Shown: piece by piece, positions 1 to 9,474 of the stretch
Layout of the letters: the number at the start of each line of letters is the position of its first letter
Numbering within the stretch: the first letter of the stretch is position 1
From: Thiobacillus sp. 65-1059
GTDB taxonomy: Bacteria > Pseudomonadota > Gammaproteobacteria > Burkholderiales > Thiobacillaceae
Assembly: GCA_001897675.1 (NCBI GenBank)
Contig: MKUE01000131.1
Location: forward strand, 1 to 64,000
Direction of reading: 5' to 3'
Length of the DNA stretch: 64,000 nt
Position numbers and translations under genes: made by a program
The notes under the pieces: generated by a model
Database searches by the model: none
What the model was told of the DNA's origin: nothing
What the model saw: the letters and a program-made list of their open reading frames with translations, nothing else

Positions 1-54
1 GTGGTGCAGATGCCGGCCTCGCGCCGGCCGGTCGCCCCTGCCCAGACGCATTGA
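1..54 (+). CDS. narJ: C-terminal tail of probable NarJ (partial)
   Basis: Frame 1 is open from the window edge to a TGA at 52-54 and encodes 17 residues ending in PAQTH. A good ribosome-binding site for narI (AGGAGGA) follows within 10 bases, so a gene upstream in the same operon ends here. NarJ, the chaperone that inserts the molybdenum cofactor into NarG, normally precedes narI; that identity is inferred from position only, because the tail is too short and too variable to recognise. Confidence 0.45.
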   Translation: MVQMPASRRPVAPAQTH

Positions 55-72
55 TTACAGGAGGATCGGAAA

Positions 73-756
73 ATGTCCTACTCGCAATATTTCCTGTTCG
101 GGATCTACCCGTACATCGCCCTGGCGATATTCCTGCTCGGCAGCCTGATCCGCTTCGACCGCGAGCAGTACACCTGGAAAAGCGATTCGTCGCAGCTGTT
201 GCGCAACGGCCAGTTGCGGCTGGGCAGCAACCTGTTCCACATCGGCGTGCTGTTCCTGTTCTTCGGCCACTTTGTCGGCATGCTGACGCCGCACTTCGTC
301 TACGAGCCCTTCATGAGTTCCGGCGCCAAGCAGATCCTGGCGATGGTGTCGGGCGGCACCGCCGGGGTGCTGGCTTTCATCGGGCTGTCGCTGCTGCTGC
401 ACCGGCGGCTGAGCGAACCGCGCATCCGCGCCACCTCCAAGCCCAGCGACGTCCTGATCCTGCTGCTGCTGTGGCTGCAGCTTGCGCTCGGCCTCGCCAC
501 CATCCCGCTGTCGGCGCAGCATCTGGACGGCAGCATGATGCTCCGGCTGGCCGAATGGGCGCAGCACATCGTCACCTTCCGCAGCGGTGCGGTCGAGATG
601 CTGGCCGGCGCGGGCTGGGTATTCAAGACGCACCTGTTCCTCGGCATGACGATTTTCCTCGTCTTTCCGTTCACGCGTCTGGTGCACGTCTGGAGCGGCT
701 TCGCCGCAACGACTTACGCGGCCCGTGCCTGGCAGCTTGTACGCCCGCGCGGCTGA
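73..756 (+). CDS. narI: Respiratory nitrate reductase gamma subunit NarI
   Basis: Membrane cytochrome b subunit that takes electrons from quinol and passes them through two b hemes to the NarH iron-sulfur subunit and NarG. The 227-residue length is typical. About five hydrophobic helices are visible (near 10-27, 52-70, 91-110, 127-147 and 185-204). Histidines at 56, 66, 187 and 205 fall at the same numbers as the four heme ligands of the E. coli protein. The start is fixed by AGGAGGATCGGAAA upstream. It is the last nar gene; the next gene follows after 34 bases with its own AGGAG, so co-transcription is likely. Confidence 0.96.
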   Translation: MSYSQYFLFGIYPYIALAIFLLGSLIRFDREQYTWKSDSSQLLRNGQLRLGSNLFHIGVLFLFFGHFVGMLTPHFVYEPFMSSGAKQILAMVSGGTAGVLAFIGLSLLLHRRLSEPRIRATSKPSDVLILLLLWLQLALGLATIPLSAQHLDGSMMLRLAEWAQHIVTFRSGAVEMLAGAGWVFKTHLFLGMTIFLVFPFTRLVHVWSGFAATTYAARAWQLVRPRG

Positions 757-790
757 AGCGGCCGATCCAAACCGAATTTAGGAGACTGAA

Positions 791-2335
791 ATGACGCATG
801 TTGTCATCCTGGGTGCCGGCATCGCGGGCGTGTCTGCGGCCTACGCATTGAAAGCGCAACTGGGCCCTCACGACGAGGTGACCGTGGTGTCCGACAAACC
901 CTACTTCCATTTCGTGCCGTCCAATCCCTGGATCGCCATGGGCTGGCGCGAGCGCTCCGACATCGCCTTCCCCATTGCGCCCTATTTCGAGGCGCGCGGC
1001 ATCAGGTTCGTCCACAGCGGGGTCAAGCGCATCCAGCCCGACGTCATCCAGGTCGACCTGGAAAACGGCGACGTGCTGTTCTACGACTATCTGCTGATCG
1101 CTACCGGCGTGACCGGCATGTCCGACGACATCCCCGGCCTCGCCGAGCACACCCAGTCGGTGCTCCACATCGAGCAGGCCGAGCGCGCCCTGGCGGCCTA
1201 CCGCGAGTTCGTCCGCCGCCCCGGCCCCATCGTGGTGGGGGCGGCCGCGGGGGCGAGCGTGCTGGGGCCGATCTACGAATATGCCTTCCTGGTCGACGCC
1301 GACCTCAAGCGCCGCAACATCCGCGAGCGGGTGTCGATCACCCTGGTGACCCCCGAACCCTGGCCCGGCCATCTCGGCGTGGGCGGCGAAGGCGCCAGCC
1401 GCGGCGCCGTGACCGCGGCGCTGGCCGATACCCGCATCAGCGCAATCTGCAACGCGCGCACCGTGCGGGTCGACCAGGATACGATTCACGTGGTGGAAGT
1501 CGACGCCGCCGGCAACGAAAAGCAGACGCATGCCCTGCCCTACGCCTATTCGGTGTACTGGCCCGCCTTCGGCGGCGTGCCGGGGGTACGCAATGCGCGC
1601 GGGCTGGTGAACGAGCGCGGGCTGGTGGTGGTGGACGAATACCTGCGCAACCCGGACTATCCCAACGTGTTCGCCATCGGCGCCTGCGTGGCGCAGCCGC
1701 CGGTGGAAAAAACGCCCGTCGCGGTCGGCGCGCCGGATTCGGTGTATTCGATCCAGAAGGCCGGCGCGATCGCGGTGCAGAACATCCTCGCCCTCATCCG
1801 CGACGAAGCGCTGACGAGCCATGTGCCGCAGCGCGCCAAGTGGCTGACCGACATGGGCAGCACCGGCGCGACTTATCTGTCGGAGCCGCAGGTGCCCTTG
1901 CGCGACATCAACTGGATGCGCCAGGGGCGCTGGGTGCACCAGGCCAAGGTCGACTTCGAGAAGTATTTCGTCAACAAGATCCGGCTCAGGCCGGCCGGGC
2001 CGGCGCCTTCGGTCGCCTCCCGGATTGCCGAGGTGATGAGCCGGCTGCAGGCCGGTCAAGGCGGCGAGCCGATGCCTGCGCCGCAGAGCGGCGGCAAGCC
2101 GCTGGAAATCCGCCTGCCGCAGGATCCCTGCTTCGAACTGCGGGCGCTGGCCAAATCCGTGGGCCACGATCCCGGCGCGCTGGCGGCCGAATTGCTGGCG
2201 GCAGCGGTCGCCGATGCCAAGTCGTATCTGAACGAGGCCGGCGTCGACGCGCTGGCGCACAGCCGGCGCGAACTGCTGGTGGAGGAGTTGCCGGAACGCC
2301 AGCCTGGGGTCGAATTCCACGGCGGCGGAACTTGA
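791..2335 (+). CDS. SQR-like NAD(P)/FAD-dependent oxidoreductase lacking SQR redox cysteines
   Basis: Flavoprotein of the sulfide:quinone oxidoreductase/flavocytochrome c family. The N-terminal GAGIAG dinucleotide fold is at residues 8-13. The family blocks GASxxGPxYE (155-163), CVAxPPVEKTPV (about 299-310) and GRWVHxAKVxFEKYF (near 378) are all present. In true SQR one redox cysteine sits inside GASC and another just before ADMG; here they are Val157 and about Leu352, so the usual cysteine persulfide chemistry looks impossible. A C-terminal extension of about 85 residues after the membrane-binding block matches nothing I know. Its place between narI and a DsrC/TusE-like gene suggests sulfur or quinone chemistry linked to nitrate respiration (inference). 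Confidence 0.85.
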   Translation: MTHVVILGAGIAGVSAAYALKAQLGPHDEVTVVSDKPYFHFVPSNPWIAMGWRERSDIAFPIAPYFEARGIRFVHSGVKRIQPDVIQVDLENGDVLFYDYLLIATGVTGMSDDIPGLAEHTQSVLHIEQAERALAAYREFVRRPGPIVVGAAAGASVLGPIYEYAFLVDADLKRRNIRERVSITLVTPEPWPGHLGVGGEGASRGAVTAALADTRISAICNARTVRVDQDTIHVVEVDAAGNEKQTHALPYAYSVYWPAFGGVPGVRNARGLVNERGLVVVDEYLRNPDYPNVFAIGACVAQPPVEKTPVAVGAPDSVYSIQKAGAIAVQNILALIRDEALTSHVPQRAKWLTDMGSTGATYLSEPQVPLRDINWMRQGRWVHQAKVDFEKYFVNKIRLRPAGPAPSVASRIAEVMSRLQAGQGGEPMPAPQSGGKPLEIRLPQDPCFELRALAKSVGHDPGALAAELLAAAVADAKSYLNEAGVDALAHSRRELLVEELPERQPGVEFHGGGT

Positions 2336-2393
2336 TGCGATAAAGATGTATCATGGATGCTTCTTTAACAGAACCAGGAAGGAGAACCGGAAG

Positions 2394-2714
2394 ATGGCTA
2401 TCGATTTGCCCGAACGCGATGCGGAGGGATATTTGATTGAACCCGGCGACTGGAACGAGGATGTGGCGCGGGCGCTTGCGGAAGACGAAAACATCCAGCT
2501 CAACGACGACCACTGGGACGCCATCCGCTTCATGCGCGAGTATTACGAAGAACACCAGGTTGCGGCGGATGCCCGCTTCGTCATCAAGCATCTGGCCGAA
2601 CGCATGGGCAAGGATGCCCAGAAGAAACTGTTCGAACTGTTCCCGTACGGCTACGTGAAGCAGGCCTGCAAAATTGCCGGCATGCGGCGCCCGCGCGCCT
2701 GGAGCACGGGCTGA
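2394..2714 (+). CDS. DsrC/TusE-fold sulfur relay protein, single inner cysteine
   Basis: 106-residue protein of the DsrC/TusE/RspA family, which carries sulfur as a persulfide or trisulfide on cysteines of a flexible C-terminal arm. The family helix pattern around DDHWDAIRFMREYY and the block KKLFELFPYGYVKQAC is clear. The arm retains Cys92 (the CysB position), but the penultimate CysA expected about 11 residues later is missing; the protein ends RAWSTG. It is therefore neither a canonical DsrC (two cysteines) nor a canonical TusE (CysA only), and may be a regulatory or RspA-type paralogue. The start was chosen at the ATG behind AGGAAGGAG; the longer ORF-track start has no such site. A terminator follows. 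Confidence 0.88.
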   Translation: MAIDLPERDAEGYLIEPGDWNEDVARALAEDENIQLNDDHWDAIRFMREYYEEHQVAADARFVIKHLAERMGKDAQKKLFELFPYGYVKQACKIAGMRRPRAWSTG

Positions 2715-2776
2715 CCGCAGCCCGGCCCGCGCTTGCCCATGCCGACGTGCATGGGCCTGATCGGCCTATACTTCCC

Positions 2777-2807
2777 GGGCCGGGCATGCCCGGCCCTTTT
2801 CTATTTT
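2777..2807 (+). terminator. Rho-independent terminator after the DsrC/TusE-like gene
   Basis: A perfect 20-base palindrome, GGGCCGGGCA/TGCCCGGCCC, is followed by TTTTCTATTTT. It lies 63 bases after the stop of the DsrC-like gene and 13 bases before the nnrS start codon. It probably ends the nar transcript; because it is so close to nnrS it could also act as an attenuator. Confidence 0.8.
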
Positions 2808-2819
2808 CCAGTCAAGCCA

Positions 2820-4022
2820 ATGAGCACTTCCCCGCCCCGTACTGAAAGCACGCGCAAGCCTTCGCCTCCCGCCGGCTATGCGCCATTCGCCCTCGGCTTC
2901 CGGCCGTTTTTCCTGGCGGCAGGCATCTATGCGGTGCTGCTGATGGGGCTGTGGCTGGCGGTGCTGCAGGGAGGCCTCGATTTCGGCGCCTGGCGCCCTT
3001 CCGTCTGGCACGGCCATGAAATGCTGTTCGGTTTCGCCGTGGCGGTGATCGCGGGATTCTTGCTCACGGCGGCGCAGAACTGGACCGGCCTTGCCATGCC
3101 GTCGGGCCGGCCGCTGGCCGCGCTGTTCCTGCTGTGGCTGGCGGGACGGGCGGGATTCCTGGTTCCCGGCCTGCCGCCGGGGCTGGTCGCGGCCGTCGAC
3201 CTGTCGTTCCTGCCGCTGCTGGCGCTTGCGCTCGCACTGCCCATCCACCAGGCTAAGCAGCTGCACAACTATCCTTTCCCGGTTTTGCTGCTGGCGCTGG
3301 CGGCGGCCAATGCGCTGGTGCATCTGGAAGCGCTCGGCTGGACCCGCGCCAGTGCCGGCCTCGGCCTGCATCTGGGGATCTATGCGGTGGTGATGATCAT
3401 GGTTGTGATGGGAGGGCGGGTGATTCCCAGCTTCACCGACAACAAGCTGGGCACCCGCGCCCGCCGCTGGAACCTCATCGAGCGGCTGTTGCCGGCTGCT
3501 ACCCTCGGCGCGCTGCTCGCCGCCCTGATCGCCCCCGCCTCGCTGGTCACCGCGCTGCTCGCCGCCGTCGTGGCGGCGGCCCACTTCATCCGGCTGGCCG
3601 GCTGGTACACGCGCAAGTTCTGGGCGGTGCCGCTGCTGTGGATTCTGCATCTGGGGTATGCCTGGATCGCGCTCGGCTTCGCGCTGCTCGCGCTGTCGGC
3701 GGCGGGAGTGGGCGCAGCGGCGATCGGCGCGCTGCACGCCTTCACCGCCGGCGGCATCGGCGTGCTGACCCTGGGCATGATGGCGCGGGTGTCGCTCGGC
3801 CACACCGGCCGCCTGCTGGAGCCCGCCCCGGTGATGACGCTGGCTTTCGTGGCGGTCAATCTCGCGGCGCTGGTCCGGGTGCTGCTGCCGCTGCTGTTTC
3901 CGGCAGCCTATGCGCCCGGAATGGCCGCTGCCGGGCTGCTGTGGGTGGCGGCATTCGGCGTGTTCGTGGCGGTGTACGCCCCCATGCTGCTGCGCCCGCG
4001 GGTCGACGGCAAGCGGGGCTGA
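2820..4022 (+). CDS. nnrS: NnrS family heme- and copper-binding membrane protein
   Basis: NnrS proteins are polytopic heme/copper membrane proteins made with the denitrification genes; they help cells resist nitric oxide and nitrosative stress. This 400-residue copy has about twelve hydrophobic segments and the family blocks ALGFRPFFLAAG (N-terminus), WHGHEMLFGF, GGRVIPSFTDN and GEL-type helices rich in Ala/Leu. The ORF-track start is 29 codons too long; the chosen ATG begins MSTSPPRTES, just before the conserved PFALGFRPFF. The ribosome-binding site is weak. Position beside nar fits anaerobic nitrogen-oxide respiration. Confidence 0.93.
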   Translation: MSTSPPRTESTRKPSPPAGYAPFALGFRPFFLAAGIYAVLLMGLWLAVLQGGLDFGAWRPSVWHGHEMLFGFAVAVIAGFLLTAAQNWTGLAMPSGRPLAALFLLWLAGRAGFLVPGLPPGLVAAVDLSFLPLLALALALPIHQAKQLHNYPFPVLLLALAAANALVHLEALGWTRASAGLGLHLGIYAVVMIMVVMGGRVIPSFTDNKLGTRARRWNLIERLLPAATLGALLAALIAPASLVTALLAAVVAAAHFIRLAGWYTRKFWAVPLLWILHLGYAWIALGFALLALSAAGVGAAAIGALHAFTAGGIGVLTLGMMARVSLGHTGRLLEPAPVMTLAFVAVNLAALVRVLLPLLFPAAYAPGMAAAGLLWVAAFGVFVAVYAPMLLRPRVDGKRG

Positions 4023-4034
4023 TCCGCCCGGGCC

Positions 4035-6770
4035 TCAGGCACGGGCCAGGCGTGCCATGAGGCCTGTGCGCCGGATGACCAGTTTTTCCAGTTCCGCCAC
4101 GCCGAACACCAGCAGCCCGGCTCCAGCGACCTTGAGCCATTCGAGCGCCGACAGGCCGGCCGAGCCGAACACCGCCTGCATCGCCGGCAGATAGGTGAAA
4201 GCCAGCTGCAGGGGGATGCAGGCGGCGATGGCGAGCAGGACATAGCGGTTTCCGGTCAGCCCGCTCCGATTGAGGACCGGGGCGAAGATGGAGCGGCTGT
4301 TGATCAGGTAGAACATCTCGGCGGCCACAACGGCATTGACCGCCATCGTGCGCGCGGTTTCGATGCTGGTGCCGATCTGCTGCTCCCACAGGAAAAGGCC
4401 GAGCGCGCCGGCCATCATCAGGATGGAGACCATCAGCACCCGCCAGACGAAGAAGCCCGACAACAGGGCTTCGCCCGGCGGCCGGGGATGGCGCGCCATG
4501 ATGTCGCGTTCGGCGGGCTCGAAGGCGAGCGCCAGCCCGAGCGTGCTCGAGGTGACCATGTTGATCCATAGAACCTGGACAGGCGCAAGCGGCAGCGTGA
4601 GCTCGAACAGGATTGCGGCGATCACCACCAGGGCCTCGCCGCCATTGGTCGGCAGCATGAAGAGAATGAATTTCTTCAGGTTGTCGTAGACTGCCCGCCC
4701 CTCCCGCACGGCGGTGGCGATGGTGGCGAAGTTGTCGTCGGCGAGCACCATGTCGGCGGCTTCCTTGGCCGCCTCGGTGCCTTTCATTCCCATCGCCACG
4801 CCGACGTCGGCACGCTTGAGCGCAGGCGCGTCGTTCACGCCGTCCCCGGTCATCGCCACCACCTGGCCGTCGTCCTGCAGGGCCTGGACCAGTCGCAGCT
4901 TGTGCTCCGGGCTGGCGCGGGCGAAGACGTCCGCCTCCATCGCCACGCGGCGCAGCACGGCATCGTCCATCGCCGCGATCTCGGCGCCGGTGACGGCCGG
5001 CTTGCCGATGCCGATGGCAAGCTGCGCGCCGATGGCGCGCGCTGTTTCGAGGTGATCGCCGGTGATCATCTTGATGCGGATGCCGGCGCGGTGGCAGTCG
5101 CCCACGGCGCGGATCGCCTCCTCGCGCGGCGGGTCGACGATACCGGCCAAGGCGAGCAAGGTATACCCCGCCTCGACGTCCCCGAACGCCAGGTGCTCGC
5201 CCGCAGGGGCGGCGCGCTTGCAGGCGAGCGCAAGCAGGCGCAGGCCCTGGGCGGCCGTGTCGGTGGCCATGCGGCGCCAGTGATCGGCATCGAGCGGGCG
5301 TTCGCCGTCGTGGTTCAGCTGCCGGTCGCAGATGTCGAGGATGCGCTCGGGCGCACCCTTGACGAAAATCCACGGTGCGCCATTAGCGTCGCGGTGATGG
5401 GTGGCCATGAAACGGTGTTCGGACTCGAACGGGATGGAGTCGATGCGGGGCCAGGCCGCGTCGCCGGCATCCCGGGTGAAACCGGCCTTGCCGCCGAGGA
5501 CGAGCAAGGCGCCCTCGGTGGGATCGCCCTCCATCCGCCACAATCCCTCTTCCTGGCGCAGGCGGGCATCGTTGCACAGCACGCCGGCGCGCACCGCCAG
5601 GGCCAGGGCGGGATAACGCCCGGCGTCGACGATGCGCCCGTCGATGCTGAAATCGCCGACCGGCGCATAGCCGATGCCGCCGACGGCGAACTCGTGGCCG
5701 GCGCAGATCACACGCTGAACGGTCATTTCGTTGCGCGTCAGGGTGCCGGTCTTGTCGGAACAGATCACCGTGACCGAACCCAGCGTCTCGACGGCGGGCA
5801 GGCGCCGGATGATGGCATTGCGCCGCGCCATGCGCTGGACCCCGAGGGCGAGCGTGACCGTCATGATCGCCGGCAGCCCCTCCGGAATGGCCGACGCCGC
5901 CAGGGCCACGACCATCATGAACATTTCTGCGGCGGCATGACCGCGCAACAGCGTGCCGAGCAGGAAGGTCGCGGCGGCCATGACGAGAATCGCCATCGCC
6001 AGGACGCGGCCGAAACGGTCGATCTGGCGCAGCAGCGGCGTGGTCAGGCTCCGGATGCCGGCGAGCATGCGGTTGATCCTGCCCAGTTCGGTGGCGCTGC
6101 CGGTGGCGACGACAATGCCGCTGGCCTGACCATGGACGGCGAGCGTGCCCGAATAGGCCATGCCGCAGCGGTCGCCCAGCGGCGCATCGACCGCGACCGC
6201 CGCATCCGACTTCTCGGATGGCAGCGATTCCCCGGTCAAGGCGGCTTCCTCGACGCGCAGCTCCTTCACCGCGATCAGGCGCAAATCCGCCGGAACGCGA
6301 TCGCCGGAGGCGAGCAGGACCAGATCGCCCGGCACCAGGCCGGCGGCCTCGATCTCGCGCCGGCTGCCGTCGCGGATCACGGTGGCATGCGGCGAAAGCA
6401 TGGCGCGAATGGCGTCCAGCGCGGCTTCGGCCTTGCCTTCCTGGAGAAAGCCGATGATCGCGTTGATCACCACCGCGGCGAGCAGCACGCCGGTATCGAT
6501 CCAGTGGCCGAGAAAGGCCGTGATCGCTGCGGCGCCCAGCATCACGTAGAGCAGAATGTTGTGGAACTGCAGCAGCAGGCGCAGCAGCGGGCCGCGGCGC
6601 TTCGACGGTGCCAGCCGGTTCGCGCCGTACTGGCCAAGGCGACGCCGGGCCTCGGTTTCGCTGAGGCCGTCCGGCCCCGTCCGCCAGCGCCGCTGCACGG
6701 CCTCGCCGGACAGCGTGTGCCAATGTTCCAGCGGCGCGGGAGCCTGGAAGGCGGTCGGGCGAGCGGTCAT
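4035..6770 (-). CDS. P2-type cation-transporting ATPase
   Basis: 911-residue P-type ATPase. An N-terminal cation-ATPase domain (about 15-80) is followed by the actuator TGES (179-182), IPEGLP in M4 (295-300), the phosphorylation motif DKTGTLT (Asp339), KGAPE in the nucleotide domain, MTGDGVNDAPAL, and a C-terminal four- to six-helix bundle. The layout is that of the P2A/P2B (SERCA/PMCA-like) group. The M6 segment reads NMVTSSTLGLALAFEP, unlike the NLVTDG of true SERCA pumps, so Ca2+ is not assured; Ca2+, Mn2+, Na+ or K+ are all possible. It converges with nnrS and is divergent from the GGDEF-EAL gene. Confidence 0.93.
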   Translation of the reverse strand: MTARPTAFQAPAPLEHWHTLSGEAVQRRWRTGPDGLSETEARRRLGQYGANRLAPSKRRGPLLRLLLQFHNILLYVMLGAAAITAFLGHWIDTGVLLAAVVINAIIGFLQEGKAEAALDAIRAMLSPHATVIRDGSRREIEAAGLVPGDLVLLASGDRVPADLRLIAVKELRVEEAALTGESLPSEKSDAAVAVDAPLGDRCGMAYSGTLAVHGQASGIVVATGSATELGRINRMLAGIRSLTTPLLRQIDRFGRVLAMAILVMAAATFLLGTLLRGHAAAEMFMMVVALAASAIPEGLPAIMTVTLALGVQRMARRNAIIRRLPAVETLGSVTVICSDKTGTLTRNEMTVQRVICAGHEFAVGGIGYAPVGDFSIDGRIVDAGRYPALALAVRAGVLCNDARLRQEEGLWRMEGDPTEGALLVLGGKAGFTRDAGDAAWPRIDSIPFESEHRFMATHHRDANGAPWIFVKGAPERILDICDRQLNHDGERPLDADHWRRMATDTAAQGLRLLALACKRAAPAGEHLAFGDVEAGYTLLALAGIVDPPREEAIRAVGDCHRAGIRIKMITGDHLETARAIGAQLAIGIGKPAVTGAEIAAMDDAVLRRVAMEADVFARASPEHKLRLVQALQDDGQVVAMTGDGVNDAPALKRADVGVAMGMKGTEAAKEAADMVLADDNFATIATAVREGRAVYDNLKKFILFMLPTNGGEALVVIAAILFELTLPLAPVQVLWINMVTSSTLGLALAFEPAERDIMARHPRPPGEALLSGFFVWRVLMVSILMMAGALGLFLWEQQIGTSIETARTMAVNAVVAAEMFYLINSRSIFAPVLNRSGLTGNRYVLLAIAACIPLQLAFTYLPAMQAVFGSAGLSALEWLKVAGAGLLVFGVAELEKLVIRRTGLMARLARA

Positions 6771-6957
6771 CCGGAAGGGTCCTGTGGGTACATGGAGATA
6801 TCTGCCTCATGCATTTCCATGAATGAGCATATAGGTGAATTTTATCGGAGCCGCCGCCGTCGTCGAACCGGCGCTCAAGCTTGCGCATCATTGGCTCGGG
6901 CCGATGAAGTTTGAAACAGCCCTGTTTTTTCGGTGCGGCAGTCCGTTAGTTATAGTG

Positions 6958-9378
6958 ATGAAAAAAATCTGGGGAAGCGGCCGGGTGCAATCGACAAGAA
7001 ATTTGAGCTTTTCCGGTTTCGCTTTGATGCTGGGTCTGATGGTGGCGCTCATGGTGGCGGGGTTGAGCCGCATGAGCGTCATGAACGAAAATCTGGAAGC
7101 GATCGTCAGGACACACAACGCCAAGATGGCGCTGGTCTGGGAAATGCGCCATGCCGCGCGCGAGCGGGCCATGATCCTGCATCACATGGCGCATGCCGCC
7201 GACCCCTTCGACCGGGACGAACTCCGGCAGCGTTTCAGCGGGCATGCTGGCATGTTCATCCAGGCCCGAACCGGCCTCATGGCGAGCGGGTTGAGCCGGC
7301 AGGAACGGGTTTATCTGGACGACTCCCTGCTGCTGGCAAGGCAGGGAGAGAGTGCGCAGAACGCCGTCCTGGCCTTGCTGGACGAAGGCAAGCTGGACGC
7401 CGCGCAGCATCTGCTCTATCACCAGGTCGTGCCGGTGCAGAACCAGGTCATGGCGCAGCTGACCCTGATGCTCGAATTCCAGCAACAGGCTACCCGGATC
7501 GCACAGGACAAGGCCAAGCGCGCCTTCCAGGACGCGCTCCACCTGATGCTCGCGTTCGGGCTGCTCACCCTGCTGGTGGGCAGCCTGGTCGCTTTCTACG
7601 TGATCCGCCGGGCCTCCGCGATCGAAACCGAACTCCACCAGGAGAAGGAACGCGCTCAAATCACGCTCCAATCCATCGGCGATGCGGTGATCAGCGCCGA
7701 TGAGCACGGCGCGGTGACCTTCCTCAACCCGGTCGCCGAGCGCATGACGGGCTGGACGGATGGCGATGCGCGGGGCAAGGCTTTGACGGATGTTTTGCAT
7801 CTGACCGCCGAGGACAGCGAAGACCCCGTGGACAGCGTCCTCGACGCCCTGCAGATCGGAGGCTGGGTCGAATCGTGCGGCGATTCCAGCCAGCTCACGG
7901 CGCGGGACGGACGGCGCTATGCCGTAGAGCTGACGGCCAGCCCGATTCACGCGCCCGATGGCCGGATCAGGGGTGCGACCCTGGTGCTGCACGACGTCAC
8001 CAGTTCCCGCGAGCTTTCACGCCAGCTGAGCTGGGCAGCCAGCCACGATGCCCTGACCCGGCTCATCAACCGGACCGAGTTCGAGCGCAGGCTGGAATGG
8101 TTGCTGCAGGACGCCCGCACGCTGCGGCGCGAACACGCGCTGCTGTACCTGGACCTGGACCAGTTCAAGATCGTGAACGACACCTGCGGGCACGTCGCGG
8201 GCGATGAACTGCTGCGCCAGTTGACCGCCAGGCTCGCCGAAAAAATGCGCAGCAGCGACAGCCTGGGCCGGCTGGGCGGCGACGAGTTCGGCCTGCTGCT
8301 GGAAAACTGCCCGCTTGAGAAAGCGGCCGAAATGGCGGAAATGCTCAGAAGCACCGTCGCCCAATTCCGCTTCATGTGGGAAAACAAGCCCTTCGATGTC
8401 GGCGTCAGCATCGGCGTGGCGCCCATTACCGCCGATTCCGGCACTACCGCGCAATTGTTGAGCACGGTGGACGCCGCCTGCTATGTGGCCAAGGACAAGG
8501 GGCGCAACCAGGTGCACATATTCGAGCCGGACGACCAGGAAACCATGCAGCGCACCGGCGAAATGAACTGGTCCCAGCAGCTCTCGCAAGCCATCCAGGA
8601 AGACCGCCTGCTGCTGTATGTGCAAAAGATCATGCCCCTCGACGCGCACTCCGGGCAGAGGCCGCATCTGGAAATACTGGTGCGCATGGTGGGCGAGTCG
8701 GGCCGGCTGGTGCCGCCGATGTCCTTCATTCCCGCCGCCGAGCGCTACGGCATGATGCCGGCCCTGGATCGCTGGGTCATTCGCAACGTATTGGCGAGGC
8801 TGTCCCGGCGCCAGGCGGTTTCCATGGATTCCAACTGCGCCATCAACCTGTCCGGCCAATCGCTCGGCGACAAGACCATGCTGCCGTACATTCTGGCGCA
8901 GTTCGAACAGACCGGAGTGCCGCCGCAGCATGTCTGCTTCGAGATCACCGAGACCGCCGCCGTGGCCAATCTGCGCGCGGCCGCCGAGTTCATACAGACC
9001 CTGCGCGAGCTGGGCTGCCATTTCTCGCTGGACGATTTCGGCAGCGGCATGTCCTCGTTCGGCTACCTGCGGCAGCTGAACGTGGATTACCTGAAGATCG
9101 ACGGCGCGTTTGTGCGCAACATGCGCGAGGACGCCACCGACCGCGCCATGGTGGAGGCGATCAACAATATCGGCCATGTCATGGGCCTGCGCACCGTCGC
9201 CGAATATGTGGAGGACGCCGCCACCGCCGAACTGCTGTTCGGCATGGGCATCGATTATGCCCAGGGCTACGGGATCCACCGCCCCGAGCCGCTGACCGAC
9301 GATTTCATCCTTCTGCTGGATGGCCGCCCGAGCGGCGCGGCCAGGCCGCTGCCCGCAGCTGTTTACGGTAATGGTTGA
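6958..9378 (+). CDS. Membrane PAS-GGDEF-EAL c-di-GMP signalling protein
   Basis: About 806 residues from the chosen ATG (MKKIWGSGR). Order: TM1 (about 17-37), a periplasmic four-helix-bundle sensor with many short charged helices, TM2 (about 193-216), PAS (about 228-345), GGDEF and EAL. The cyclase motif is intact (RLGGDEF, near 440) and is preceded by RSSD five residues upstream, a complete product-inhibition I-site. The phosphodiesterase signature reads EIL instead of EAL (572-574), but its glutamate, AINLSGQSL, FEITET and DDFGSG are kept, so it may still hydrolyse c-di-GMP. The longer ORF-track start lacks a better ribosome-binding site; the exact start is uncertain. Confidence 0.92.
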   Translation: MKKIWGSGRVQSTRNLSFSGFALMLGLMVALMVAGLSRMSVMNENLEAIVRTHNAKMALVWEMRHAARERAMILHHMAHAADPFDRDELRQRFSGHAGMFIQARTGLMASGLSRQERVYLDDSLLLARQGESAQNAVLALLDEGKLDAAQHLLYHQVVPVQNQVMAQLTLMLEFQQQATRIAQDKAKRAFQDALHLMLAFGLLTLLVGSLVAFYVIRRASAIETELHQEKERAQITLQSIGDAVISADEHGAVTFLNPVAERMTGWTDGDARGKALTDVLHLTAEDSEDPVDSVLDALQIGGWVESCGDSSQLTARDGRRYAVELTASPIHAPDGRIRGATLVLHDVTSSRELSRQLSWAASHDALTRLINRTEFERRLEWLLQDARTLRREHALLYLDLDQFKIVNDTCGHVAGDELLRQLTARLAEKMRSSDSLGRLGGDEFGLLLENCPLEKAAEMAEMLRSTVAQFRFMWENKPFDVGVSIGVAPITADSGTTAQLLSTVDAACYVAKDKGRNQVHIFEPDDQETMQRTGEMNWSQQLSQAIQEDRLLLYVQKIMPLDAHSGQRPHLEILVRMVGESGRLVPPMSFIPAAERYGMMPALDRWVIRNVLARLSRRQAVSMDSNCAINLSGQSLGDKTMLPYILAQFEQTGVPPQHVCFEITETAAVANLRAAAEFIQTLRELGCHFSLDDFGSGMSSFGYLRQLNVDYLKIDGAFVRNMREDATDRAMVEAINNIGHVMGLRTVAEYVEDAATAELLFGMGIDYAQGYGIHRPEPLTDDFILLLDGRPSGAARPLPAAVYGNG

Positions 9379-9474
9379 GCTTGCGCGGGAACATTTCGAT
9401 GGCCGGCAATGCCGCTCGAGGGTGAGCGGCGGCGCCGAAATGGCATAATCAAACCCTGCACGCACCGCGTCCTC

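Noticed and set aside
4902-6914. 670-residue plus-strand ORF
   Set aside because: Antisense shadow of the P-type ATPase, with His/Gly/Gln-rich composition typical of GC-rich complementary frames.
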